A DNA stretch of 64,000 nucleotides from contig CM051455.1 of NCBI GenBank assembly GCA_028274465.1, positions 119,883,547 through 119,947,546 of the forward strand, read 5' to 3'. Below the pieces are notes generated by a model. It made no database searches. It was not told where the DNA came from and saw nothing but the letters and a program-made list of their open reading frames with translations. How positions within the stretch are numbered: the stretch's first letter is position 1; each line of letters opens with the position of its first letter. This stretch comes from Plantago ovata (taxonomy: Eukaryota; Streptophyta; Magnoliopsida; Lamiales; Plantaginaceae). Position numbers and translations under genes: made by a program. Shown piece after piece: positions 10,578 to 22,359 of the stretch.

Positions 10578-11790
10578 TGATGAACGTGTATTTTACACTT
10601 TCATTCGAGTCTTTTTTCACCAATTTAGCTATCCTCTATGTTAATTTAGCTATATTTTAGTGCATTTTATTAGAATAGTGTCACGTTTCCCTTTAGTTTG
10701 AATTTTACAGGTTTTGGGTGAAAAACGAGGTTTTCCGGGCAATTATATTGAAGTCGACAAGGAATTGGTGTTTCGAAGGCCTTTTTGGAGTATCTAGAAG
10801 ATTCCAGATAGGATTTGAAGTTTAGGGGTCGAGTCTGAAGGCTAAAAGGTCACTAGAAGGCATAAACCGAGTCCGAAAAGGAAAAGAAATCCAAAAACGC
10901 GTCGAAAATACGTAAACAGCTGACTGGAGGTCCCGGGCGAGTCGCCCGAGACGTGGGGCGGTTCGCCCCACACCAGGCGATTCGCCCGGTGTGTGGGGCG
11001 ACTCGCCCCACACCTGCCGAATCACTATATATAGTTGCTCAGTTTTCTCCGTTTTTCATACTTTCTCAGACCTTTTCTCTCACCTTTCTCATTAGTTTTA
11101 GGTAGGAATTCTCCAGAGCCTGTTCTGGGGATTCTTAGCTTAGGAGATACTTTTTCTTATCGTTTTGGGGCTTGTAAGATCGCGATTCTTCGGAGATCGA
11201 AAACCTTCGGTAAGATTGTATCTTACAGTTTTTCTATTCATATTTATTTATCTTTCAACATGTTTTCATTCAATCTTGCTATGATTTCTGTTGATTGCAT
11301 GCCATCTATGAGTAGCTAAATTTATCGTTGGTGATAGTATGTGATTTCTTAGCGAAGGGTTAATACTTATGCATGATGGCTGTAAAGCGAATTAGACTTT
11401 GAGTTATTGCTTTATTTCTTTGATCTATCTAAAACCTCTATCTTCGTAGTGTTGAATTATAACGAACACAATTGGACAATTCATTGATCAAAGATATCTA
11501 TGCAAAACGATCGGGTACTTCATGCATGATTATTAACCTGCTATGCTTTGAATGATCATACTATCACTAACCTCCATTATCTGATTTGAAAAACCTTTGC
11601 TAAGTAGTTTGTTGATTTTATATTCTTAAGTTAGATTAGATAAAACTAGTTATAGTCCTTAGAGATCGACACTCAAGGTTATTTTACTGCTACACTACGA
11701 TTTTCGTTGTAGTTGTCAATTGCCTTTGGCTATATACAAATTTATTTGATTAATTAGAATCTGACAAATTCCGGTTCATTACTTTCATCA
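10578..11790 (+). repeat. 3' LTR of A2
   Basis: It begins TGATGAACGTG and ends TTTCATCA. It contains the palindrome array at 10930-11013, then a TATA box. This is the most complete plus-strand LTR of the A1/A2 type. Confidence 0.85.
10930..11013. repeat. GC-rich palindrome array upstream of LTR TATA box (A2 3' LTR)
   Basis: Four palindromes in the same order as in the 5' LTR. GTCCCGGGCGA pairs with TCGCCCGAGAC (one mismatch), followed by GTGGGGCG/CGCCCCAC, the CACC...GGTG unit and GTGTGGGGCGA/TCGCCCCACAC. The TATA box follows at about 11027. Confidence 0.8.
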
Positions 11791-12037
11791 GGGTCCGACC
11801 AGACAAAAGACTAGGCAAAATAACCTAAGTCCTTATGTGCGACCTAAGAGTACAACTGCTCTACTAGCCACTGAGCTGCCCTACTAGCGTGGTGACGCCC
11901 TACTAGCAGGACAATGTCCTAGTAGCCACCAGCTAGGAGAAACGCAAGCCCAGCAAAGAGCTCCTCGGGCTACACCACAACCTCCGACTACGTAGCCTCG
12001 CCCTACTAGCACGTCGAGAGGAACAAGATTGGTGCCC
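11791..12037 (+). repeat. Left part of a Tat-type LTR, split by A3
   Basis: The opening GGGTCCGACCA matches a stretch inside the Tat LTR at about 44333. The region is rich in CCTACTAGC repeats. It continues across the A3 insertion at 17529, shown by the TGCCC duplication on both sides. Its own left end was lost against A2. No gene. Confidence 0.6.
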
Positions 12038-12326
12038 TGATGAACTTTCGAATTGTCGGGTTCCAATTAATCAAATAAATTTGTATTTAGCCAAAGGCAA
12101 TTCACAACTACAACGAAAACCGTAGTGTAGCAGTAGAATAACCTCGAGTGTCGATCTCTAAGGACTATAACTAGCTATATCTAATCCAACTTAAGAATAT
12201 AAAACAGCACACGACTTAGCAAAGGTTTTTCTTAACAGATAATGGAGATTGGTGATAGTATGGTCATTCAAAGCATAGCGGGTTAATAATCATGCATAAA
12301 TTCCCCGGTTTTGCATAGAAATCTTT

Positions 12327-12470
12327 GATCAATGAATTGTCCAGTTGTGTTCCGTAATTATTCAACACTACGAAGATAGAGATTTAGATAGATCAAAGGA
12401 TCAATGAATTGTCCAGTTGTGTTCCGTAATTATTCAACACTACGAAGATTGAGATTTAGATAGATCAAAG
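12327..12470. repeat. 72-bp tandem repeat, 2 copies (A3 3' LTR)
   Basis: Units start at 12327 and 12399. Each contains GATCAATGAATTGTCCAG at its start and GATTTAGATAGATCAAAG at its end. The other LTR of the same element carries three units. Confidence 0.85.
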
Positions 12471-12872
12471 AAGTAAAGCAATAGCTCTAGGTATAATGCG
12501 CGATATAGCCATTAGCATAATTATTAACCCTTCGCTAAGAAATCACATACTATCACCAACGAGAAGTTTAGCTACTCATAGATGTCATGCAATCAACAGA
12601 AATCATACCACGAATGAATGAAAACATGATGAAAGATATATAAATATAAATAGAAAAACTGTAAGATACAATGTTACCGAAGGTTGTCAATCTCCGAAGA
12701 ATCGCGATCTTACAAGCTCCAAACTGCTAAGAAAAAGTATCTCCTAAGCTAAGAACCCCAGAACAGGCTCTGGAGAATTCCTACCTAAAACTACTGAGAA
12801 AGGTGAGAGAAAAGGTCTGGAAAAGTATGAAAAACGGAGAAAACTAAGCAACTATATATAGGCATTCGAATT

Positions 12873-12955
12873 GTGTGGGGCAAAGGGCCCCACACACCGG
12901 GCGATTCGCCTGGTGTGGGGCGATTCGCCCCACGTCCCGGGCGACTCGCCCGGGA
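12873..12955. repeat. GC-rich palindrome array (A3 3' LTR)
   Basis: On the plus strand the order is reversed: GTGTGGGGC...GCCCCACAC, CACCGGGCGA/TCGCC-GGTG, GTGGGGCGA/TCGCCCCAC, then CCCGGGCGA/TCGCCCGGG. The TATA box CTATATATAG lies at about 12851-12860, downstream in the element's direction. Confidence 0.8.
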
Positions 12956-13335
12956 GTGTTTTTCGGCCAGATACGCGTTTTTAGATTTCTTCCCCTTTTC
13001 GGACTCGGTTTTGGCCTTCTAGTGACCTTTTAGCCTTCGGACTCGGTTTTTGCCTTCTAGTGACCTTTTAGCCTTCAGACTCGACCCCTAGACTTCAAAT
13101 CCTATCCGGAATCTTTCAGATACTCCAATTAGGCTTCTGGAACACCAATTCCTTGTCTACTTCAATATAATTGCCCGGAAAACCTCGTTTTTCAACCAAA
13201 ACCTGTAAAATACAAACTAAAGGGAAACGTGACACTATTCTAATAAAATGCACTAAAATATAGCTAAATTCACATAGAGGATAGTTAAAATAGGTGAAAA
13301 AGACTCAAATGAAAGTGTAAAATACACATTCATCA

Positions 13336-14874
13336 AACTCTCCAAACCGAACCTTTGCTTGTCCTCAAGCAACTAAGCTAGACTCTAATGCAAAAAACAA
13401 TGCAACACAAAAAATGGAGTCTCATGCCAAATGAAATGAACTAATCTATTGAATCTATCAAAAAACATATGAACAAAAACCATACAAATCATAACATGAA
13501 TATAGGTTGAAGAATGCCTCGGTTGACTCATACACATTCACATAAGCACTTATGTCAAGACAAGATAGTCTCTCGTAACATTCTCTACCTGGACCTACTC
13601 AGTGACGACGTAATGAAACATGTTAAGATACGAATGGTTGTCCCGTGCCTATGAAACTGAGGACTTACTACTGTTCACCAAGTTAAGACTTTTCCTCAAA
13701 GAGGTCGAACCAATACTGGCTCTCATCAAACGAAGGAGGGTTCCCTAAAAAAGATAACACTCCCCTATTCTACCCATCTCTCAAGTAAAGCCTTAAGCTA
13801 TTCACCACTTCCTGAATGGCTGGACGAGGGTGGTCTAGAACAGATGACACTCAAACGAAAAGAAAAGATAGAAAATTACAACACGATTAGGAACATTACA
13901 AGAATTGGAAAATGAGACACAACACTTTGCTAAACTGCTTTTTGGCTCTTTTTTTTGGGACCCTCCTTTGCTTTTTTGGGGTCTTTTCTTTTTTTCTTTT
14001 CTTCTTTTCCAGTTTTTTTTTTCTTTTTTCTGGAATTTTTCTTTTTCTTTTTTTTCTATTTTTTTCTTAGCCAGCAGTAGCACAACGAAAAAGAAACAAA
14101 AATGACTCACGAACGACTTCCCCAAACCTATTCGAAAGAATAGGTTGGAGTACAAAGTTTACGAAAAAGGAAAAATAAACTCACAACACAAAATTGAAAA
14201 ACGAAAAACAAGTCTAATGATAGCGTAACCCCCTCCCCAAACCTATTCGGAAGAATAGGTTGCAAACAAAGGATCACACAATCTCACACTACCTCCTTAC
14301 TAGGCATTTAGCAATCTCAAAGCATGGTGAAGAGTTGTTGCCTGTTAGGTACATAATTACTCGGGAAAACAACCATAAGACCCTAACATGCATCATCCTA
14401 TTATAAAGACCTTCGTGAACCGCAGTAGAGGAAACACCACTAAGTGATGTCGAGACTACCAAGCTTAACTAAGTGCAATACATAAATGTGACAAGCCAAG
14501 CGGGAAAAACCTCAAACAAATTCATAGAGATGAAGCATATGATTAATGGCATAATTAGTTGATCTACCCAATAAAAAAAAGTTCAAAAAATTTGGCAATA
14601 AACTCCATATAAAACATGCAAGACTATCCTAGGATGAATATAGTGTATGCAACTATGTACTAAGAAAGCGGTAAACATGCAAATGCAAACAAAAAACAAG
14701 ATACCATACTCAACATCACAAAGCCAAACAATACTTAACATCATGGTTCACATCCCATCTCCCTCATGAAACTTAAGCTAGTCCCTAGCAAAAGAGAATG
14801 AGTAAATAAAAAGTGATACTAGATGTTACCGAACGGTTTGGCCTCGGTCGGCTGAGAGCGGACATGTGAAAAGA
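13336..14874 (-). other. 3' non-coding region of A3
   Basis: There is no gene. Read on the minus strand it carries the AACCTATTC-stem hairpins (14240-14261 and 14125-14146), the purine tract (about 13940-14070), the TTGCTTG-AGGA-CAAGCAA hairpin (13355-13372) and the polypurine tract at 13336-13350. Confidence 0.75.
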
Positions 14875-15849
14875 CTAATTATCGGGATTGAAATCCCCAT
14901 AATAGTCCCTCCACAAGTCAGACAGGAGATCATTACCACTAATGTTATCCATTATCAAATGGAAACAAATCTTGTGCATCCGTTCCATTACTCCTCGCAT
15001 CTTGGGAACCATCCTTGGCTCCTCTCTGTATCTGCTCAAGCAAGTCCACGATTCCCTGAAAACTAAAATTAACAAAACCAAGAAAAACAAATCTAAAAAA
15101 TAACTAAGGGAATCAGATGGAAAATAAAAAGAGTAAAGAGGATCAAAACTCCTTTGGGACTCATAGGTGGGTGCATGGACCAGGACGAAGGAGTCAAGAT
15201 CAAGAGTATCTGCCGCAATTGATTCAAAGACACCAAAATCTTCATAGATTGGCTCCTCGACCTCAACACAACTAACGCCATCACCTTCTGACTCAAGTGG
15301 AGCAATGGATTCAGTTATCACTTCTTCCACGACTTCATCTTGACCAACAACCTCGACATCCATAAGTAAGGACGTGGAATCCAAGCTAAACATTGAGGAG
15401 ACTCCATCAATGGATTCTTCTCCATATTCATCTTCATCGGCAATGTCGATTTCTGGTGGTTGACTACTAAAGCGAGACGTCCATGCCCTTGACCCGGGAG
15501 GTGAGTCCCTATCCCAATGTTCCAGAAACTTGCTGGTTACTTCACCCCAAGTGCGCAACGATTTTTCTGGCGGGATTCTGAGCCATCTTCGAGCGTACCC
15601 TTTCAAGGCTCCCATAAATCCTCTCATACAAAGTTACTCATGCGATAAAATAACCCCCTCCTCATTCACACGAGGTATCCTCAACACTCCTTCCTCGTAC
15701 GTATCTAAGAACCCTCTTGGATCATCACCCATTGAAAACGTGGAGAGAATGGAGTAGTACGAAGGATCAAACTCATACCTGCAATCGTCATCCAATGTTA
15801 TGCAAGGCCCTCGTGGCATCACATATCGGGGCAATGGAGGTTGACTCAT
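14875..15849 (-). pseudogene. gag remnant of A3
   Basis: The frame from the ATG at 15849 runs 71 codons to a TAA and then continues in the same frame to 14875. Over the part after the stop it has the retrotransposon gag pattern (R-R-W-L...SLRTWGEVTSKFLEHW), followed by a long acidic stretch. It lacks the zinc knuckle. The last residues match the remnant in A2. With one nonsense codon and an apparently shortened core it is unlikely to work. The related intact gag is in A5. Confidence 0.7.
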
Positions 15850-16156
15850 CCTTTCGTATGACTAGTTTCTGCACACGAGGAAACAAGAAACCAAGGAGCA
15901 GAATCCACAAAAGAAAAACAAAAATTTGCAAAGAAAAGCACAAAGAGTGCAAACTAACACAATGTAATCAAGAACTTCGAGAGCACAAGCACGCAAGGTA
16001 ACTGAGATCAGATTAGATGAATTTCCTGAAAAAGATAGAGGGAAAGAAATAGGTTAAGAAAGTGAGATTTTCTGAGAGCAAACCCCAGAGCCTGTTCTTC
16101 TGTAGGGAACTGAATGCTGAAAATATAAATAAGCTAAACAGAAAAAAGGAGTATAG

Positions 16157-16174
16157 TCCCCGGCAACGGCGCCA
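16157..16174 (-). promoter_or_regulatory. Primer-binding site, tRNA-Asp type (A3)
   Basis: The minus strand reads TGGCGCCGTTGCCGGGGA, complementary to the 3' end of plant tRNA-Asp (GTC) including CCA. It lies three bases after the 5' LTR. Athila and some other plant gypsy elements use this site. Confidence 0.85.
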
Positions 16175-16465
16175 ATTTGATGAACGTTGGAATTGTCGGG
16201 TTCCAATTAATCAAATAAATTTGTATTTAGCCAAAGGCAATTCACAACTACAACGAAAACCGTAGTGTAGCAGTAGAATAACCTCGAGTGTCGATCTCTA
16301 AGGACTATAACTAGCTTTATCTAATCTAACGTAAGAATATAAAACAGCACACGACTTAGCAAAGGTTTTTCTTAACAGATAATGGAGATTGGTGATAGTA
16401 TGGTCATTCAAAGCATAGCGGGTTAATAATCATGCATAAATTCCCCGGTTTTGCATAGAATCTTT

Positions 16466-16683
16466 GATCAATGAATTGTCCAGTTGTGTTCCGTAATTAT
16501 TCAACACTACGAAGATAGAGATTTAGATAGATCAAAGGATCAATGAATTTTTCCAGTTGTGTTCCGTAATTATTAAACACTACGAAGATAGAGATTTAGA
16601 TAGATCAAAGGATCAATGAATTTTTCCAGTTGTGTTCCGTAATTATTAAACACTACGAAGATAGAGATTTAGATAGATCAAAG
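16466..16683. repeat. 72/73-bp tandem repeat, 3 copies (A3 5' LTR)
   Basis: Units start at 16466, 16538 and 16611. Units 2 and 3 share the variants TTTTTCCAG and TATTAAACAC that unit 1 lacks, so the third copy arose by duplication of the second. Confidence 0.85.
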
Positions 16684-17086
16684 AAGTAAAGCAATAACTC
16701 TAGGTATAATGCGCGATATAGCCATTAGCATAATTATTAACCCTTCGCTAAGAAATCACATACTATCACCAACGAGTAGTTTATCTACTCATAGATGTCA
16801 TGCAATCAACATAAATCATACCACGAATGAATGAAAACATGATGAAAGATATATAAATATAAATAGAAAAACTGTAAGATACAATGTTACCGAAGGTTGT
16901 CAATCTCCGAAGAATCGCGATCTTACAAGCTCCAAACTGCTAAGAAAAAGTATCTCCTAAGCTAAGAACCCCCAGAACAGGCTCTGGAGAATTCCTACCT
17001 AAAACTACTGAGAAAGGTGAGAGAAAAGGTCTGGAAAAGTATGAAAAACGGAGAAAACTGAGCAACTATATATAGGCATTCGAATT

Positions 17087-17169
17087 GTGTGGGGCGAAGG
17101 GCCCCACACACCGGGCGATTCGCCAGGTGTGGGGCGATTCGCCCCACGTCCCGGGCGACTCGCTCGGGA
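17087..17169. repeat. GC-rich palindrome array (A3 5' LTR)
   Basis: Same layout as 12873-12955. One stem is kept better here (GTGTGGGGCGAAGGGCCCCACAC) and one is worse (CGCTCGGG for CGCCCGGG). Confidence 0.8.
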
Positions 17170-17528
17170 GTGTTTTTCGGCCAGATACACGTTTTCGACA
17201 CGTTTTTGTATTTCTTCCCCTTTTCGGACTCGATTTTTGCCTTCTAGTGACCTTTTAGCCTTCAGACTCGACCCCTAGACTTCAAATCCTATCCGGAATC
17301 TTTCAGATACTCCAATTAGGCTTCTGGAACACCAATTCCTTGTCTACTTCAATATAATTGCCCGGAAAACCTCGTTTTTTCAACCAAAACCTGTAAAATA
17401 CAAACTAAAGGGAAACGTGACACTATTCTAATAAAATGCACTAAAATATAGCTAAATTAACATAGACGATAGCTAAAATAGTTGAAAAAGACTCAAATGA
17501 AAGTGTAAAATACACATTCATCATGCCC

Positions 17529-18189
17529 TTCTTCCCTACTAGCATAGGTAGTCGGACGAGTGTCCTTCCGCCCTACTACCACGGCTGGCCGGACATAACT
17601 CCTTACGTCAAGGAAGAACCAACATGTCCTAAGGAAAAGGTGGTCCTCGGACCTTAGAAGCTCGGCAGTCGCCCTACTACCCCGTCCTCGGACGATACTA
17701 GGGCGACACCCTCCCTAGGAGCACTTGGGTACCAAGAATGACCATTTTACCCCTGCCAACCCTAGTGGAAGATCTGGGCCAAAGCCCATGGGTCACTCCA
17801 AATGGGCCTAAGCCCATAGAAGACTCAATCATGGTCGGACAATTGTCACGATCCTAAGTGCTCAAGCAATATTCTATTGCTAGTATAAATACGGGCTCAC
17901 TTCAATCAAGGTAATCATTAAATCATTCAATCATCACACTACTTTCTCACTCTACATTTACTAGGGAAACCTACAAACTCCCTACACGTAAAGTCGTCCC
18001 TCCGGCTTGATCTTAGACAAGCCGGGCTTGTGGCACTAACCCCCCCCCTTTTGCCAGTTATATCTCAGGTCCTAGGTACAGTACGGAAGGCACTTAAAGT
18101 GCGAAGGACGTTCTAGAACCTTCGCCCTACGATGCTCCAGAGGAAAGTACGACAACGCTCCAGAGGAAAGCACTAATTACCTATCAACA
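17529..18189 (+). repeat. Right part of a Tat-type LTR
   Basis: It aligns with the Tat LTR at 44223-45013 over blocks such as GGGCCAAAGCCCATGG, TTGTCACGATCCTA and CTCCCTACACGTAAAGTC. A TATA-like TATAAATA lies at about 17882. It ends TATCAACA, like the TTCAACA end of that LTR, and no primer site follows, so it is a 3' or solo LTR. It stops about 215 bp before exon 2 of HD-ZIP gene 1. Confidence 0.65.
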
Positions 18190-18404
18190 ATCACCACGTG
18201 GTCATCACTCATCAGCCATACGTAGTCGTTTCACTGGTTCAATATTTCTCATTTGGTGGTTAAAACATATTCTGATAGTTTCTTGAATTTTTGTGTGGAT
18301 CGATCTTGATCTAATCCATATACATATATATAGGCCCCTCTCTCTGCTTGCTTTTGTTTCATTTTATTTTGGATTTTCTGATTTATTGATATGCATGTTT
18401 TTAG

Positions 18405-21400
18405 GTATTTTAAGGGATGCGCTCACCCAGATGAAATTCAAAGGAAGCAATTGAGTAGGGACCTAGGACTTGACCCCAAGCAGATAAAGTTTTGGTTTCA
18501 AAATAAGACGACCCAGACAAAGGTGATATACAATTACATTATTCATGCATTGTCTTACAATTTAAATTTTTCGCGGTCTTTTGACCTACTTCCCTTTGCT
18601 TAAAATAAATTTAAATGCCAACCAATTTAAATTGATAATATTTTATAAGATTTTCTTATACATGTAAAAATACATTTTTTTTAATTATATTTCCAAAATC
18701 ATAATGCGAATAGTGATAGTAATGCCAATAGTTAACTGGGAAGATAAGTCAGGGCTAGTAGTAGTACTTTTACTTGTCAAACGAATTAAGGGTGTCTAAA
18801 TTAGACTCGTTTCACCTATCGTAATCATTTACGGTTATCTAAATGAAGTTATTATTCTGTCAAATATGAATTAGACTCAGAACAGCAGAGCAGACAACAA
18901 TACCTTAAGGTCTGAGAATGAAAAACTTCGCTGCAAGAATATTGCGATGCGGGAGAGGCTGAAATATGCCTTATGTCCAGATTGCGGTGGTTCAAACAGT
19001 GATTCGGAGAAACCGCACAACATACATACACTGGGAATGGAGAATGTGTGCCTAAAAGAAAAGGTGACAATTACAAATCCATACAAGTTTCTTTTTTCAC
19101 ATGTCGTTCATCTTTGTTATAAAATAAAGACAATATACGTATTCTACCCTACTTTAAATGAACTATTGCAACTTATGACGGAACTTCAATGTTGGGTTGC
19201 AAAGGTTAGTTAAAATATTCAGTAATAATATTACAAAGTATCTACACTTTTAATTGGATTAAACTTCAATGAAATGGGATGTTTATGACTTACAATTTTT
19301 TTAGTGGTAAAACTTTGACTGTCGGTTCACCGAATTTTTCGCATATATGGTGCCATTACCTTAGACTATTGAGTTCTATAAACTACTCAAATAAATTAAA
19401 TGACTAATGTTTATGTGGTAGAACTTTGCATGATTTCTAGTAACTGCAATAAGTATCCTCATACTTTGCGCTAGAATGGTTCAAAATACAGTGCGGAATG
19501 ATTAATAAATGAAGCAATGGTTGCATCACTAGGGTACTAGCTAGTGTGTTCGCGATATTTTTCTTTATTTTTATATGTAGTAAATAATGAACATCTTTAT
19601 TTGGACAAATTTTTATGTACATATGAATTCAACTTTCAGTGTGAGCACCAAATGAGCTGTTTTTCCAATTTTATGAGCAAACCAATGATGTCTACATCTG
19701 GAATTGAGCCATTCTCAAGCATGGATGGGAATCATTTTATTGGTGAAAGGGGTGGAGTTAGCTCTCCCATTGATCCTTAACATGTGCCTAGCTCTTCCGT
19801 GAATCCTACATCGCCATATCCAACTAGCTAAATACAGGTGGAAAGATATAGCATAATTAGTGCTATGGTTGCTGCCATGGGTGAACTTGCTGAGCTTTTA
19901 CACTCGAACGAGCCTCTATGGATCAAATCTGGAACTGATCGGAGATATTTTCTCAATTCTGATCATTTTGCGAAGCTCTTCCCAAAACGAAATTATCTGA
20001 ATACTGCGAGAGCTTGCACTAAATCATCAAAAGATTCAGGCGAGGCGGAAATGGCTCCAATACATCTGATTGAAATGTTTCTGGATGAGGTATTACCTCT
20101 TATCACTATTCTATGGTTTTATCACATGTTTCCCACTTAATTAATTAGATTGGCCAATAATGAAAACTTGTTTCTGCAATGTTGTAGAATAAATGGAAGA
20201 ATGCACTTCCTACCATTGTCACAAAATCAAAAACCATTGCAATATTGGATACTGGAAGTATCGATGGTTCTATGCGCTTGGTAAGCCATTATAAACCATA
20301 TTTTATGCGAAAGCATGATGCCACGTCATATTGATACTGAAAGTGATTGTATTCGTGCAGATGTATGAAGAAATGCACATTTTGTCACCTCTTGTGGCTC
20401 CTCGAGAGTTCATCTTTATTCGCTTCTGTCAACCAGTTAATTCAAACACTTGGATGATGGTAGATGTATCATATGATTTTATGAAAGAACTCCAGGATGC
20501 TGCTCCAACTCGTTCCTGGAAGCTTACCTCTGGGTGTATGATTCAAGATCTAGCAAATGGGAATTCATTTGTGACTTTTCTATTGATAAAGTGATTGAGC
20601 AAGTACATGAACAAAACTTTTGGTTTTCTTTACCTTTATAGGATGGATTATATCTATAGCTTGTTTATTTATTTTGTAATTTTTCAAAACTCAATTGTTT
20701 CTGTTGTTTATTTCAAGTAATTAACAGTTGATAATGATGATTCCTCGATTTTATTTTGCGCTTAGCTTTGCGACATGTTTGTGACTTCATTGTTTCTCAT
20801 GATAGATAACGTGGATTGAACACGTTCAAGTTGACGATAAGCCATCCACTCATCGTCTATATAGAGAATTGATATACGGATCTATTGCATATGGAGCGAC
20901 AAGGTGGATTGCTAGTCTACGGATAGCATGCGAGAGAGTCACTTTCTCAATGGGCCTAACAACACCTAAACATCAACCTTATGGGGGTATTAATTTTTCA
21001 TTATGTTTCACATGCTAAGAAAACACCATTTTATGATTAAGCTCACCTGTTCATTTCTATTTCTCTCAGCTTATTTATTTATTTATTTATTTTTTGTCGT
21101 GATAGACACTTCAGAAGGTTGGAGAAACTTAATGAAGGTTTCGCATAGAGTGGTACAAAACTTCTTTGCATTTTTTAGCATGTCAACTAAACTTGACTAT
21201 CCAAGTTTAACGGAGTTTGACAATAGAGGTGTCCGCATCACTGTGCAGAAAAGCAGTGGACAAGGCCAGCCCTATGGCTTTGTAGTTAGTGCAGCGACCT
21301 CTCTCTGGCTTCCAGTTTCGTATGTTAATCTCTTTGAATTTTTCAAAGATGAGAAAGAGAGAGCTCAGGTGTAGTCCTTGATTCCTTGTGACAATTAGCA

Positions 21401-22359
21401 CATACTCAAACTATTTACAATACTTAATTTCCTTTAATTTGAAAAACGCTAGACATTTAACATTAGATGCATTCTACTGTAGTGGGATGTACTAGCCAAT
21501 GATAATCCCGTCCATACAATTGCTCACATCGCAACTCGTACACATCCTGGAAACTACATCTCCATAGTTCAGGTAATTAAATACAGTTTTATGGCTTTGA
21601 CCTATATAGTACTTTATCATATTATCCATCGGAACTATATATCTGGTTCAAACTGAATTTTGTAAATATTTTCATGCTTCGGAGAAAATTGGAGAACTCA
21701 AAAGGTGTCCATGTTCAATAAACCAATCCAAATTAGCACTGAATGACCTTGGGCACATTAAGTGCAAATTTTTTGTATCTTACCAGATTATTTGCCCCAT
21801 ATGCAGTTTTTAAGTTTTTATTAGTCCTTAGTGTTTGCTTTGAATAAGTTATATGCAATTTCTTATTGGATACACTTCCTATGATTATAGATACTTCTGG
21901 TGAAGATTATAGTTGTATCTTAATGTTTTAATTAGTTTATATATATGTTGTATTAAAATTGTTTTTGTTGCACAACCTTTCTCAAAAAAAGAGTCCAACA
22001 TGTTGGTTCTTCAAGAGAGCAGCATTGACGAAATCGGAGCTATGATGATTTACGCTCCAACTGATCTCCAGACCATCATGTCAATTGTGAATGGTGGAGA
22101 TGCCAATAGTGTGCCAATCCTACCTTCAGGATTCGTGATATCTCCAGATGGTCGAGTTAACAACGGACAAGGATCTTCGAGCAGTTCATCCACAAGTAGC
22201 TCCAGTGGTTCATTGCTCACAGTTTCTTTTCTGATACTTGTGTGCTGCAATGCACTAACAAAGCAACTGTCAATGGAGTCTGTGGCCACTGTGAACACTC
22301 TAATAAGCTCCACAATCCAAAAGATCAAAGCTGCTCTCAATTGTTCTCACCATAATTGA
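18405..22359 (+). pseudogene. HD-ZIP class IV homeobox-START transcription factor gene 1 (exon 1 missing)
   Basis: Exons that I can place with GT-AG ends are 18405-18522, 18875-19063, 19640-20089, 20188-20280, 20361-20570, 20806-20986, 21106-21368, 21483-21572 and 21994-22359. Phases agree throughout. They encode homeodomain helices 1-3 ([11 protein letters not shown]...QIKFWFQN), the zipper-loop with C-P-D-C-G-G, a START domain (from about 19838) and the C-terminal SMESVATVN...KIKAAL block. HDG11-type proteins of this family regulate epidermal cell fate and bind L1-box DNA as dimers. Exon 1 (N-terminus and helix 1 start) is absent upstream, where a Tat LTR lies. Helix 3 reads [10 protein letters not shown] instead of WFQNRRTQMK, losing the conserved Arg53. 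In-frame TAA codons at about 19778 and 19829 are not removed by any good intron I can find. I judge it a recent pseudogene. Confidence 0.85.

Larger units (their letters stand above)
7730..11790 (+). mobile_element. Family A LTR element with internal deletion (A2)
   Basis: There are two LTRs in the same orientation (7730-8930 and 10578-11790) around a shortened interior. The 5' LTR has lost its last few bases. The primer-binding site and nearly all of gag are deleted, so the LTR joins the last 28 codons of gag directly. The 3' non-coding region is complete. The flanking pentamers (ATACA left, GGGTC right) do not match, so one flank was rearranged after insertion. No protein can be made. Confidence 0.8.
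12038..13335 (-). repeat. 3' LTR of A3
   Basis: The LTR is 1298 bp and differs from its partner by two small copy-number changes. It has two copies of a 72-bp repeat (from 12327) where the partner has three. It also has an extra roughly 36-bp copy of the CGGACTCGGTTT...CCTTTTAG segment near 12995-13070. Confidence 0.9.
12038..17523 (-). mobile_element. Complete family A LTR element (A3)
   Basis: A 5.49-kb element on the minus strand, flanked by the perfect 5-bp target duplication TGCCC (12033-12037 and 17524-17528). It starts and ends with the family termini TGATGAA and TTCATCA. In its own direction the order is 5' LTR (17523-16178), tRNA-Asp primer site, gag remnant, long 3' non-coding region with hairpins, polypurine tract and 3' LTR (13335-12038). 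There is no protease, reverse transcriptase, RNase H or integrase, so it is non-autonomous. It is inserted in a Tat LTR. Confidence 0.9.
16178..17523 (-). repeat. 5' LTR of A3
   Basis: The LTR is 1346 bp. It has three copies of the 72-bp repeat (starts 16466, 16538 and 16611) and a palindrome array at 17087-17169, with a TATA box at about 17066-17075. Confidence 0.9.

Noticed and set aside
10822..11025. Glycine/arginine/proline-rich small frames over the palindrome arrays (also 17005-17278 and 27133-27459)
   Set aside because: They appear on both strands and result from the GC-rich palindromes.
16157..16174. Possible tRNA-Asp gene end (CCCCGGCAACGGCGCCA-like)
   Set aside because: Only the 3' end is present and it borders an LTR. 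It is a primer-binding site, not a tRNA gene.
19437..19622. Minus-strand frames in HD-ZIP gene 1 introns and exons
   Set aside because: Shadows of the plus-strand gene or of AT-rich introns.
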